Shown one piece after another: positions 1 through 7,801 of a DNA stretch of 64,000 bases. Both the position numbers and the translations under genes were made by a program. The notes under the pieces were generated by a model, which saw nothing but the letters and a program-made list of their open reading frames with translations, did not search any database and had not been told where the DNA came from. How positions within the stretch are numbered: position 1 is the first letter of the stretch; every line of letters begins with the position of its first letter. The DNA comes from JAJRZL01 sp964557855 (lineage in GTDB: Bacteria; Zixibacteria; MSB-5A5; GN15; FEB-12). The stretch lies in the NCBI GenBank assembly GCA_964557855.1, contig CAZLBP010000008.1, positions 1-64,000 on the forward strand, written 5' to 3'.

Positions 1-35
1 TTTGACTTCTGTCATCTGCCCGGCCTAAATGCAAT

Positions 36-50
36 TGAAAATCATTTTCA
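36..50. promoter_or_regulatory. Fur-box-like palindrome
   Basis: TGAAAAT-C-ATTTTCA is a perfect 7-1-7 inverted repeat, close to the classical Fur 7-1-7 box (TGATAAT-N-ATTATCA). No convincing gene reads rightward from it before position 385, so if functional it probably controls a leftward gene outside the window. Only the palindrome is seen; Fur binding is inferred. Confidence 0.45.
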
Positions 51-184
51 TCTGCAAACACAAGTAAGATACGTGAAGTTTATCACATGTCAATTAGATT
101 TCCGATCCGCAACTCAGTTTGGGAACGAGAAGAATTACGTTCACAACTCCGACTTGAGAACGGGGTTAGGAAGGAGGCGTGACA

Positions 185-241
185 AACAGCAAACTCCCCG
201 CCGGGGAACGGGGGGCTTGCCAAGTGTGCTGTCGGCCAGGT
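185..241 (+). repeat. 57-bp direct repeat, copy 1
   Basis: Starts AACAGCAAAC and ends GTCGGCCAGGT. It matches positions 2214-2270 in the same orientation with about 52 of 57 identical bases by eye. The centre (CCCCGCCGGGGAACGGGGG) can fold. The two copies bracket the XRE regulator and the small membrane protein. The rest of 51-384 holds no gene I can support; short GTG-started ORFs there have no recognisable content. Confidence 0.75.
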
Positions 242-384
242 ACGTTGGCAGACACAGAATGTAAACATGTGAAAAGGAGTGTCCCGGAGTCTCACTTGGG
301 AGAGAAAAGGATTGTGTTCGGTATCATTTGCAGAACCGTATTGAAATTTTCATCAAATAATACTCAGATTTTGATTAGATTTCA

Positions 385-1554
385 CTAAAACTCCCAAGCA
401 CCGACCGCCCATGCCAAAGACGGTAGTGCGTAAACTGCCAGGAAAAAAAGAACCCAAATCAATGCCCGAGACGCCTTACTTCCTAATCCTGCTGCCCGGG
501 AATCACTATCAGACTCATTCTCAACCTCTTTGTTCTGCTCAATAGTCCTCAAGATTCTGCCGTAGCCCATACGTCTACCTACTTTCTGTGCCTTTCTCTT
601 CCAAACATCATTGCCGGTAACCAGGTAAAGCTCAGCGCACGATTTTGCGAAGATCTCAGGATGTTTTGGATTTTCCTCACTTGGTCCCCAGTGCTGTACC
701 AGCTCCTTGAGCAAAGCCAAGCCTTCCATTCTCCTCTCAACTAGTTTGTTCATAGCAGAGGCTAAGTAGTACTTAAACCAACCTGCATAGTGAGCAGACA
801 GGTCTGCAAGTCTCTCTATCCTTTTGATTCCCAATTCAATCAGTTCTATGGCTTTAGGGAAATCACCATTTAGAAGCGCAATGCGACCTGCTTGAAAACT
901 AGCCCAGCAGCGCCAGAAGTCGTTCTTTGGGTGTCTCTCTCTTAACTGTTTCACGAGCCCGTCAGCCAGAAAGGGATTGCCCATGTTGCAGTACAAATCG
1001 GCAAGGTTTGCCAAATATGCATCCCAAGCCGTGTTCTCTTCACTGACTCCTGCTAGTTCTTTCGATGCCTTCGCAAACAGATCATGCGCCCAGTTCTCTT
1101 GACCCATATCGTTGGCACAGATGCCCAATCCAATCAACGATCTGGCCATGTCAACTTCCGTTACCGCTAGACGCTTCATTGCATCTACATACTTGCGCGC
1201 CTGAAACACATCTCCACGCCGACCATATTCTCGTGCGTGCTCAAGGGCTTCTTCCGGCGTTAGCGCCCTGAGTTCAACATGCGTAAGCCTGTCACTTGGC
1301 AATCTATTGACGATTTCGTGGAGAAACACTCGTTCTTCCGTGGCGTCATCCGATAATGCGCTGACGAGATGTTTCAGAGTAACTAGATTTGGGGCGTGAA
1401 CGCCACGCTCGATGCGCGAAAGCTGGGATTGTGTGATCCCAGCCCTATCGGCCAATCCTTCCTGAGTAAGCTGCTTCTTCATTCTGAGGTCAGACAAAAG
1501 CTGTCCAACTGAAACAGTCTCTGGAGGCAAACTAACTGAGATGCTCTTCGTCAT
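385..1554 (-). CDS. XRE-family regulator with TPR-like sensor region and C-terminal membrane helix
   Basis: A 389-residue protein. Residues about 16-70 form an XRE/Cro HTH (LLSDLRMKKQLTQEGLADRAG, then SQLSRIERG). Residues 100-330 are helical and TPR-like, resembling the peptide-sensing part of PlcR/Rgg-type regulators. The last 30 residues (ALIWVLFFLAVYALPSLAWA) are a single membrane helix, so the HTH is probably tethered to the inner membrane. It is transcribed from a near-consensus promoter at 1610-1638 and is divergent from the small membrane protein at 1776. The helix after a TPR region is unusual for this class. DNA binding is well supported by the HTH; the ligand and targets are unknown. 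Confidence 0.8.
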   Translation of the reverse strand: MTKSISVSLPPETVSVGQLLSDLRMKKQLTQEGLADRAGITQSQLSRIERGVHAPNLVTLKHLVSALSDDATEERVFLHEIVNRLPSDRLTHVELRALTPEEALEHAREYGRRGDVFQARKYVDAMKRLAVTEVDMARSLIGLGICANDMGQENWAHDLFAKASKELAGVSEENTAWDAYLANLADLYCNMGNPFLADGLVKQLRERHPKNDFWRCWASFQAGRIALLNGDFPKAIELIELGIKRIERLADLSAHYAGWFKYYLASAMNKLVERRMEGLALLKELVQHWGPSEENPKHPEIFAKSCAELYLVTGNDVWKRKAQKVGRRMGYGRILRTIEQNKEVENESDSDSRAAGLGSKASRALIWVLFFLAVYALPSLAWAVGAWEF

Positions 1555-1609
1555 GATTTGATCCTTCCTTTGCTTTCCGAAGTCGCTGATCCTGGATTTG
1601 TTCTAGTTT

Positions 1610-1638
1610 AGTATACTATGCCGCAAGAGATATGTCAA
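1610..1638 (-). promoter_or_regulatory. Sigma-70 promoter of the XRE regulator
   Basis: Read on the minus strand, TTGACA (plus 1633-1638), a 17-nt spacer and TATACT (plus 1610-1615) give a near-perfect sigma-70 promoter about 55 nt upstream of the start codon. The -10 element lies in the palindrome TAGTATACTA (1609-1618), a possible operator. Confidence 0.7.
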
Positions 1639-1690
1639 GGAAAACTATACAAAAACCAACAAATTAACATGATGTATGCGCGAATATGTA

Positions 1691-1729
1691 TTGACAATAC
1701 ACATCTTATAACTATATTAATATGTGTAT
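1691..1729 (+). promoter_or_regulatory. Promoter and inverted-repeat operator of the small membrane protein
   Basis: TTGACA (1691-1696), 16-nt spacer, TATATT (1713-1718). A perfect inverted repeat ATACACAT (1697-1704) / ATGTGTAT (1722-1729) sits astride the spacer and -10 box, where a repressor such as the neighbouring XRE protein could act. Both elements are seen directly; binding is inferred. The surrounding 1600-1740 is markedly AT-rich. Confidence 0.6.
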
Positions 1730-1775
1730 ATGGTATATTTTGCGACGCTTGCTTCTCTTTTAAGGAGGTGATTTA

Positions 1776-2054
1776 GTGACACACAATCATCGCAGAACTA
1801 CCCCCCCCGCCCTGGGTACCGACATCCGCCCCCCGGGGCCGACCCCCGTGTCGTATCTCCACGAAGGGGATGTGATTGACCTCGTAACTGATGGTTTGAA
1901 AGCCGTCCGCGGTTGGTTTACTTCGCTGAAGCAGATTCATCGGATGCTCCAACCGGCGTCGGCCCGCCGTGCCTACGTCATTGCCCTGTTGGCTACCGGT
2001 CTCGTGACCGGTATCGCCATGACTGTCTTCTATTTTGTCGCTCTCGCCAGCTAG
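1776..2054 (+). CDS. Small proline-rich membrane protein, unknown function
   Basis: A 92-residue protein starting at GTG, preceded by a very strong ribosome site (TAAGGAGGTGATT, ending 5 nt before the start), which argues that it is real and well translated. Residues 1-27 are rich in Pro and Thr. Residues 28-66 are soluble and amphipathic, and residues 67-89 (AYVIALLATGLVTGIAMTVF) form one membrane helix at the C-terminus. It has no family I recognise. It is divergent from the membrane-tethered XRE regulator and shares its control region, so the two may form a regulator/effector or regulator/sensor pair. That link is inferred from context only. Confidence 0.65.
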   Translation: MTHNHRRTTPPALGTDIRPPGPTPVSYLHEGDVIDLVTDGLKAVRGWFTSLKQIHRMLQPASARRAYVIALLATGLVTGIAMTVFYFVALAS

Positions 2055-2092
2055 TACGAATTGTCAGGTATTGCAGTTCCCGGCTCGCCCAG

Positions 2093-2126
2093 AGCCCCGC
2101 AGTAACAATCAACCACGCGGGGCTTT
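2093..2126 (+). terminator. Terminator-like hairpin
   Basis: AGCCCCGC (2093-2100) pairs with GCGGGGCT (2117-2124), an 8-bp GC-rich stem with a 16-nt loop. Only a short TTT follows, so intrinsic termination after the small membrane protein gene is plausible but not strong. Confidence 0.4.
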
Positions 2127-2213
2127 GCTATGCCATGCAAATTCATTTCCCTTCCGATGTTAAATCTCTCCGCTGGTACCGCCCTGATTTTTCCCTCTAA
2201 ATGCTGATTGTCC

Positions 2214-2270
2214 AACAGCAAACCCCCCGCCGGGGAACGGGGGGCCTGCGAGGGGTGCTGTCGGCCAGGT
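2214..2270 (+). repeat. 57-bp direct repeat, copy 2
   Basis: Second copy of the repeat at 185-241, same orientation, with about five mismatches. It lies just before the converging end of the propeller lipoprotein gene. Confidence 0.75.
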
Positions 2271-2280
2271 CTACCGACAA

Positions 2281-3348
2281 CTAGTGAATCGAAACCGCTA
2301 CCTGATCTTTTCGCTGCTTGTCGGGCGACTCGACCAACGTCGTCAGCACCGGCCCGGTCTTCTTGAGCAGACGACCATCAGTGGTCCCCACAATGATGCT
2401 GCGCCCGATCACCCCCATCACGTCGGCCGAAACATCGTCCAGCTTATTGATGGGGGTCACTTCGTCGTTGAAGAACGAAGCGACCCCGTTGGAGGTGGCT
2501 ACATAGACGACCCAGTTGGAAGCGTCGATAGCATTGATGTCGTCGGACGGCAGTCCGTTCTCGGTAGTTATCGTTTGCCACCGGCCGCCATCAAAGATGT
2601 ACATAGCCTCCCCGGTCCCGACATAGAGGTGATTGTGGTTGAAATCCAATGTAGTCACGTGGTTGAAGATCGACGTTTCCCGCATCAGATACCGCTGCTT
2701 GAACTCTCGGTTATCCCAGCGATAGAGGCCGTGACCGTCGGTCGCAACCCACAGGCCGTCGTTGTCCCTCACCATGGCCCGGATCGTGACGTCATCGAAC
2801 AGCCGCTCGAATCCGAAGATGGACATCGAATAGAGACCCGACTCGGTTCCGATCATAAGGTGATAATCGTAGCTATACAAGTCAGTGATCACATTGCTCA
2901 GTTCTACGTCGACCGGTTCCAGACCGGATTCAACTACCTGGTACAGCCCGTTACCCCCGACATAGACGAATCCAGCGTGAAATGCAACGGCGTTCAGAGG
3001 CTGGTCGGATGGGATCACGAAACTGTTGTCCGACTGCAGATCGTACACAAGCACACCGGCGTCGTACGTGGCATAGATAGTCGAATCGATTATCAGCATG
3101 TCGTTATAGACCGGGTCGGCTGCAACTTCAGCCGCCGCTGTTTCGACAACCGTGTCTTCCTGTACGATTGCCGCTGCCGGAGTAGCCCGGATCAGGTTTT
3201 CGACTACGGCTGAGGCCAGGCTGTCCGTGACTTCCTTGACCACGCCGGATCTCTTCTTTGTTTCCGATTCATCTGAACAGCCGGCTCCGGTAATAACTGA
3301 CATCAGCAACACGACTGTGAACAGGGTTACGAGCTTTGAGAATTTCAT
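2281..3348 (-). CDS. Lipoprotein with two-component-regulator-type beta-propeller
   Basis: A 355-residue protein. The first 24 residues are a signal sequence ending TGAGC, an acceptable but atypical lipobox, so envelope lipidation at Cys24 is likely. From residue 80 on, short repeats of the type hxVGGxGLY, hMIGTESGLYSM, LWVATDGHGLYRW, LYVGTGEAMYIF and VYVATSNGVASF match the Reg_prop propeller family found in the periplasmic halves of hybrid sensors. Here it stands alone, so it may be an envelope sensor or scaffold. A good AGGAG ribosome site precedes the ATG. It diverges from the solute-binding/kinase/regulator operon at 3599 across a region with two palindromes. Confidence 0.75.
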   Translation of the reverse strand: MKFSKLVTLFTVVLLMSVITGAGCSDESETKKRSGVVKEVTDSLASAVVENLIRATPAAAIVQEDTVVETAAAEVAADPVYNDMLIIDSTIYATYDAGVLVYDLQSDNSFVIPSDQPLNAVAFHAGFVYVGGNGLYQVVESGLEPVDVELSNVITDLYSYDYHLMIGTESGLYSMSIFGFERLFDDVTIRAMVRDNDGLWVATDGHGLYRWDNREFKQRYLMRETSIFNHVTTLDFNHNHLYVGTGEAMYIFDGGRWQTITTENGLPSDDINAIDASNWVVYVATSNGVASFFNDEVTPINKLDDVSADVMGVIGRSIIVGTTDGRLLKKTGPVLTTLVESPDKQRKDQVAVSIH

Positions 3349-3392
3349 TGTTGACTCCTTTCTTTCATGTTTTAGTTACGGTTGCTTCTATA

Positions 3393-3407
3393 TCAAAGCG
3401 GATGCCG
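3393..3407 (-). promoter_or_regulatory. Weak sigma-54-like -24/-12 candidate
   Basis: On the minus strand CGGCAT-N5-TTGA resembles TGGCAC-N5-TTGC (GGCA and TTG conserved, final C replaced by A). It lies 45-60 nt upstream of the lipoprotein ATG and 65-147 nt from the two palindromes, a normal enhancer distance. The match is imperfect; treat as a hypothesis. Confidence 0.2.
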
Positions 3408-3471
3408 TAAATATAACTTATTGCAATACAGTGTCTTAGTGTTGTGGGGTGCAGTTAACTTCGGGTCCGGC

Positions 3472-3489
3472 TGTGTCAAAAATGACACG
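3472..3489. promoter_or_regulatory. Palindrome 1, putative activator site
   Basis: TGTGTCA-AAAA-TGACACG, an inverted repeat with one mismatch. It has the same architecture as the perfect palindrome at 3535-3554, with centres 64 bp apart (about six helical turns). Such spaced pairs are typical upstream activator sites of NtrC-family proteins, one of which is encoded at 6485. Confidence 0.5.
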
Positions 3490-3534
3490 ACAGTCTTATA
3501 GCGGCGGAAAGTTAATTGAAATGGCTGAAGTTTA

Positions 3535-3554
3535 ATGTGTCATTTGTGACACAT
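3535..3554. promoter_or_regulatory. Palindrome 2 overlapping a promoter
   Basis: ATGTGTCA-TTTG-TGACACAT is a perfect 8-bp inverted repeat with a 4-nt spacer. A consensus -10 box TATAAT follows at 3562-3567, 32 nt before the GTG of the next gene, so the palindrome occupies the -35 region. A protein bound here could autoregulate the 3599-7801 operon and, together with palindrome 1, control the divergent lipoprotein. Confidence 0.55.
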
Positions 3555-3598
3555 ACCAGTGTATAATAATTGAAACAGTCTTAGATATAGGATTCCAG

Positions 3599-4861
3599 GT
3601 GTTACATTATTCCGGAAGACTCGCGAAGACCACTCTCGCTCCGGCTGCTTTGGTTCTGTTATGCTGGTCGCAGCCTTCTGCGACCGATTTCAACCTCATA
3701 GAGGGTCCCGTGATCCAGTATCATCTCGATCGACTGTATTTCGGACACGGGCTCGAGGCCGGGGTGTACCGGAACTGCCGTTTCGCGATTGCCAAAGGAG
3801 ATAAAGCTGTTTACTTTGGCTGCGTCGAATCTTCCCATCAAGGTGTCTCCTACAGTTATCCGACCGGCGGGTTCTTTGATACTCTCGCGGTAGATTCAGT
3901 GACGGTGCTTATCGAGCCGGTTGAAATCGACACGGCGACAAACATTGTGCTGGGCGACGTGAATGCTCTCTTGATATCCCCGGAGCAGTCACCGACTGAC
4001 CCGGAAGATACCCGGGTTCTACTGAAGCACTACGCTTCCCGTTTCGAAATGATCTCGGATTTCGAATCGGGCGTCATCGACGGTTGCTTTTCTTTCCATC
4101 GCTATCGCCCGCTGAATTCGTCGATTCGACTCGATTCGACCCCGGCGCCGTATTTCGTGGCTCTGCTGCCGAATCCCGGTCGACCGTGTAACGAACAGGG
4201 CTTTCTCATTACGTCGCTGTATTACCGATTCGATCAGGCGCAGCTGACCTTGTTGTTCGAGGGGGATAACGCCAGGCCATTCAATTGCCTGACCTATCAT
4301 GCAGATGATTGCCTCCGACACTACCGATACGACCCGGAAGCCGGGAGAACCTTATTGGCGCAACTCAAACCCAGGCCGGACACTGTGGCCATCGGAGGTC
4401 CGCACCGACAACTGAGCAAGGTGACCGGTTACTTTGGTGACGTACTCGCCCGAAACCAGATCAAGGTCAGGCAAGTACTCGACACCGGAAGCGCTGACAT
4501 CTTTTGTGCCGTGATTCCATTGAAACAGGGAGACGCACTTCACTCGCTGGACCACATTTACGGTCTCCTGGTACGGGACACGATTGCAGGGGGGAACATG
4601 AATCAGCAGCTGGCTATAATCGGTGATCATCTGGCTGCCGCGAGAGAAACCACCGATCCCGATTTGCGAGAACACTACTGTCGTCTGGCGGAATCCGGCC
4701 TTCGTGATGACATCGGCGTCTATCCCCTGTTTAGACCTATGGTGTACTTCGCGCATCGTGAGGAGCTCTCCCGATTTTCGTTCGACCCAACCGGCCTGCC
4801 CGACTTCTCGCAGCTGATTCGAATACATGTCCCGGCGGCCTCGGCGGAGTGTTTGCGATGA
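3599..4861 (+). CDS. Divergent family-5 solute-binding-like periplasmic protein
   Basis: A 420-residue protein starting at GTG, with a signal peptide of about 29 residues (TTLAPAALVLLCWSQPSA). The fold is not obvious, but three parts resemble extracellular solute-binding family 5: a YDPEAGRTLLA stretch near residue 249, where these proteins have YNPxxAxxLL; a later RNQIKVRQVL strand; and a C-terminal DDIGVYPLFRPMVYFA, where they have a P-hhPLF-P segment. No permease or ATPase genes are nearby. Its stop overlaps the start of the histidine kinase (ATGA), so it more likely feeds ligand information to the kinase than serves an importer. Function is inferred; the family call is moderate. Confidence 0.6.
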   Translation: MLHYSGRLAKTTLAPAALVLLCWSQPSATDFNLIEGPVIQYHLDRLYFGHGLEAGVYRNCRFAIAKGDKAVYFGCVESSHQGVSYSYPTGGFFDTLAVDSVTVLIEPVEIDTATNIVLGDVNALLISPEQSPTDPEDTRVLLKHYASRFEMISDFESGVIDGCFSFHRYRPLNSSIRLDSTPAPYFVALLPNPGRPCNEQGFLITSLYYRFDQAQLTLLFEGDNARPFNCLTYHADDCLRHYRYDPEAGRTLLAQLKPRPDTVAIGGPHRQLSKVTGYFGDVLARNQIKVRQVLDTGSADIFCAVIPLKQGDALHSLDHIYGLLVRDTIAGGNMNQQLAIIGDHLAAARETTDPDLREHYCRLAESGLRDDIGVYPLFRPMVYFAHREELSRFSFDPTGLPDFSQLIRIHVPAASAECLR

Positions 4862-6507
4862 CGTTCTCCGGTCGCATTCGACTCTTCCTGCTGCTGACGG
4901 CCCTGACACCTCCATTGGCTGTGCTGCTCGTCCTGTATTTCCACACGCAGACGCAAATAGACGTTTCGGATCAGCAATCGGCGCTTGAGAACCTCGCTCG
5001 CTATAACGAATTCTTCAACTCGACCATGACCGAATTGCGGCAGACGGCAGTCCGACTCGTGGCATCGGATCGGGTCAAACGCGCCGTTTACCTGATCCGC
5101 TCCAACCGTACCGATGAGATCGATCTGGACTTCGAATTACCCGGTCTCGACTTTCTCGAAATACTTGATTCCAGCTATCGTGTCCGGGCCAGCCGCCACC
5201 GACCGGGGCTGGTACGGGACAAGCTGGTGAGAGCCGAGAGAATAGCGCAAACGGATACATTTATGGAGACTATTGAGTACGATATCGACGGTCCTCATGC
5301 CGCATTCGCCTTGCTGCTGCCCGCCGGCGACGCCCACTACGTGTATACCGGCCGATACCTGGACTCCAGCTTCACGCAGGTAGCCCGGCAATTGCTGGGC
5401 GGCACACTCCATATACGCACCGGCAATTCGGCGCAGACAGTCCTGCGGGTAATGGAACCGGGACAATTGTATCGAACGGGCAGTCGGTTGGAAGCGCTGT
5501 TAGCCGGAAACGATATCGCCAATGTGGCTCTGGTCGCCGAGTTCCAGGAAGGGGTGGAGAAACCGGCTTTTCGGAGTTTACTGTACATTACGGGGCTGGT
5601 GGCCCTGGCGGCGGTGCTCCTTGCCGGCGCGTTGGGCTTCTACGTCAGCCAGAAAGCGAAACGCGAAATCGATAACCTCGTCGAAGCCACCCACCGCATC
5701 GCCTCTGGCGATCTCGCGACACCGGTGATGGCCTACGAAGAAGGAGAGTTCGCCACGCTGGCGGATTCGTTCACCGACATGACGTTCAAGCTGAAACGGC
5801 TGCAGCACGAACTGGCAACGTCGGAGAAGATCGCCGCCTGGCAGGTGATGGGTCGGAAAATAGCCCACGAGATCAAGAATCCCTTAACGCCGATTGCCAT
5901 CAGCACCGATGATCTGCGACGATCATACGCGGAACAAGACCCGAACTTCAAAGACATTCTCGCCGAGACAACGATGACCATTAAGAGTGAAATTGGCCGG
6001 CTGACCCGGCTGCTGGACCAGTTTGTCGGTTTCGCACGGATGAAACCGCCGCGAAAAGAGCCGACCTCGTTGAGACAACTCATTGACGACGTGGTATCAC
6101 TGTATCGTCGCGAAAACGATAACGGCCGGTTGCTCGTTCTCAACAGCGCGGTTCGAGATACCGTGTACGTAGATCCGGAGACGATGAAACAAGTGCTCAT
6201 CAATCTCATCAAGAACGGTCTGGAGGCGAGCGAAAAGACCAATGTCACGGTCACGCTGTTGGAACGAGCCGATGGGCTTGTCATACACGTCGAAGATAAC
6301 GGCCCCGGGTTTCCGGAAGAGATGCTGGAAAAGAATCCGGAGCCGTACGTCTCGACGAAAGTCGCCGGGAGCGGGCTCGGCCTGGTTATAAGCCATCGGA
6401 TTGTCCACGATCACGGCGGCACGCTGGAATTGAGTAATCGTGAAACAGGAGGAGCGGGAGTGACGATCATTCTCCCCCGAAGCTATGGCGCGGATTCTGA
6501 TAGTTGA
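4858..6507 (+). CDS. NtrY-like membrane sensor histidine kinase
   Basis: A 549-residue protein from the ATG at 4858, which overlaps the previous stop as ATGA; an in-frame GTG at 4849 is less likely. Two membrane helices (residues about 8-28 and 240-262) enclose a periplasmic sensor domain. A HAMP segment follows, then the HisKA motif IAHEIKNPLTP with phospho-acceptor His337. The ATPase domain has an N box (LINLIKNGLEAS), a G1 box (VEDNGPGFPEE) and a G2 box (GSGLGLVISH). The HEIKNPLTP box is typical of NtrY/NtrB-type kinases that partner sigma-54 activators, and such a regulator overlaps its 3' end by 23 nt. No PAS domain is evident between HAMP and HisKA, unlike classical NtrY. Confidence 0.9.
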   Translation: MTFSGRIRLFLLLTALTPPLAVLLVLYFHTQTQIDVSDQQSALENLARYNEFFNSTMTELRQTAVRLVASDRVKRAVYLIRSNRTDEIDLDFELPGLDFLEILDSSYRVRASRHRPGLVRDKLVRAERIAQTDTFMETIEYDIDGPHAAFALLLPAGDAHYVYTGRYLDSSFTQVARQLLGGTLHIRTGNSAQTVLRVMEPGQLYRTGSRLEALLAGNDIANVALVAEFQEGVEKPAFRSLLYITGLVALAAVLLAGALGFYVSQKAKREIDNLVEATHRIASGDLATPVMAYEEGEFATLADSFTDMTFKLKRLQHELATSEKIAAWQVMGRKIAHEIKNPLTPIAISTDDLRRSYAEQDPNFKDILAETTMTIKSEIGRLTRLLDQFVGFARMKPPRKEPTSLRQLIDDVVSLYRRENDNGRLLVLNSAVRDTVYVDPETMKQVLINLIKNGLEASEKTNVTVTLLERADGLVIHVEDNGPGFPEEMLEKNPEPYVSTKVAGSGLGLVISHRIVHDHGGTLELSNRETGGAGVTIILPRSYGADSDS

Positions 6508-7801
6508 TGATGAAGAGAACATTCGGAGATCATTGAAGTCGGCCCTCGAGCGGCGCGGACACGTGATCGTTACGGCTGCCACGTTCCGTGAAGGAAAGGA
6601 CTTCATTTCGTCGGAGTTCGACGTGGTCCTGTTGGACGTGCTCCTGCCCGACGGCAGCGGCCTTGATCTACTCACGGTCATTTCCGAAAAGGACCCGGCA
6701 CCCACGGTGATCATGATTTCCGGTCACGGCGACATCGATATGGCGGTGGCCGCCATTCAGAGCGGAGCCTACGATTTCATCGAAAAACCGCTATCCCTGG
6801 ACCGTATCCTGGTCACTATCGACAACGCCGCCAAAACCAATCGCCTGCGGGCCGAGACCGGGCGTCTGGCATCGCTGGTTTACGGCGACTTCATCGGTCA
6901 GTCGGAACAGCTCCGACAGCTCAAAGAGGACATCAGGAAGTCGGCCCCCCAAACGAATCGATTTCTGATCCTGGGCGAAAACGGGACCGGCAAAGAGCTC
7001 GTGGCCAATCTGATCCACCGTTCCGGCGCGAAAAGCGACGGTCCGTTTATCGCGGTCAACTGTGCCGCATTGCCGGCCGAGCTGGTCGAGTCCGAGCTCT
7101 TCGGGCATGCCAAAGGCGCTTTTACCGGAGCCACCAGAAGCCGCAAAGGCAAGTTCGCCGAGGCTGACGGCGGCACGATCTTCCTGGATGAGATCAGCGA
7201 AATGACGATGGAAGCCCAGGCCAAAATACTGCGCACGATCGAAACACGGCAAATCACGCCGGTCGGGTCGGACAAAGCCGTCCTCGTCGACTGCAATATC
7301 GTAGCCGCCTCCAACAAACAACTCGATTCGCTCGTTGCCGAAGGTGCGTTTCGAGAAGACCTGTTCTACCGATTAAACGTGGTGCAGTTTTCCCTGCCCC
7401 CGCTCAGGGTCCGGCAGAGCGATATTCCCGTTCTGGCGGAGTACTTTCTGAATCGATTCGCGGCCGAGTCCGGCGCCAAACCCAAACATCTGTCGCCTGA
7501 TGCTGTCCGATACTTGAAGGAATACTCGTTTCCGGGGAACGTACGCGAATTGAAGAACCTCATGGAACGGGCGAATATCTATTGCGACGAATCCGAAATA
7601 TCGGCGTCGCTGATTCAGTCATATCTGCCGGACGTCCGGTCCGGGCCGGTCAAGCAGCTCAAAGAGGCCGTCGGGCGATTCGAACGCGAGTATATCCAGA
7701 AAGCCCTGGATCGCAACCAGGGCAACATGTCGGAAACCGCCCGACAGCTGGGACTGGAACGCTCCCACCTGTATAAAAAAGTCAAGAAATACAATATCTA
7801 G
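6485..7801 (+). CDS. NtrC-family sigma-54-dependent response regulator
   Basis: A 438-residue protein. The receiver domain (1-120) has the acidic pocket DDEE near residue 8, phospho-acceptor Asp51 and Lys101. The AAA+ domain has Walker A GENGTGKE (164-171), the sigma-54 contact loop GAFTGA (211-216), Walker B GGTIFLDEI and an arginine-finger region REDLFYRLNV. A C-terminal Fis-type HTH ends GNMSETARQLGLERSHLYKK. All activator residues are intact. It is translationally coupled to the kinase at 4858 and is its probable partner. The palindromes at 3472-3554 are candidate binding sites. Confidence 0.92.
   Translation: MARILIVDDEENIRRSLKSALERRGHVIVTAATFREGKDFISSEFDVVLLDVLLPDGSGLDLLTVISEKDPAPTVIMISGHGDIDMAVAAIQSGAYDFIEKPLSLDRILVTIDNAAKTNRLRAETGRLASLVYGDFIGQSEQLRQLKEDIRKSAPQTNRFLILGENGTGKELVANLIHRSGAKSDGPFIAVNCAALPAELVESELFGHAKGAFTGATRSRKGKFAEADGGTIFLDEISEMTMEAQAKILRTIETRQITPVGSDKAVLVDCNIVAASNKQLDSLVAEGAFREDLFYRLNVVQFSLPPLRVRQSDIPVLAEYFLNRFAAESGAKPKHLSPDAVRYLKEYSFPGNVRELKNLMERANIYCDESEISASLIQSYLPDVRSGPVKQLKEAVGRFEREYIQKALDRNQGNMSETARQLGLERSHLYKKVKKYNI

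Noticed and set aside
73..388. Small GTG-started ORFs at the left edge
   Set aside because: They overlap one another and the 57-bp repeat, lack ribosome sites and have no recognisable sequence.
3375..3450. A consensus sigma-54 promoter for the lipoprotein
   Set aside because: No GG-N10-GC element exists on the minus strand here. The closest match (3393-3407) lacks the final GC and is kept only as a weak candidate.
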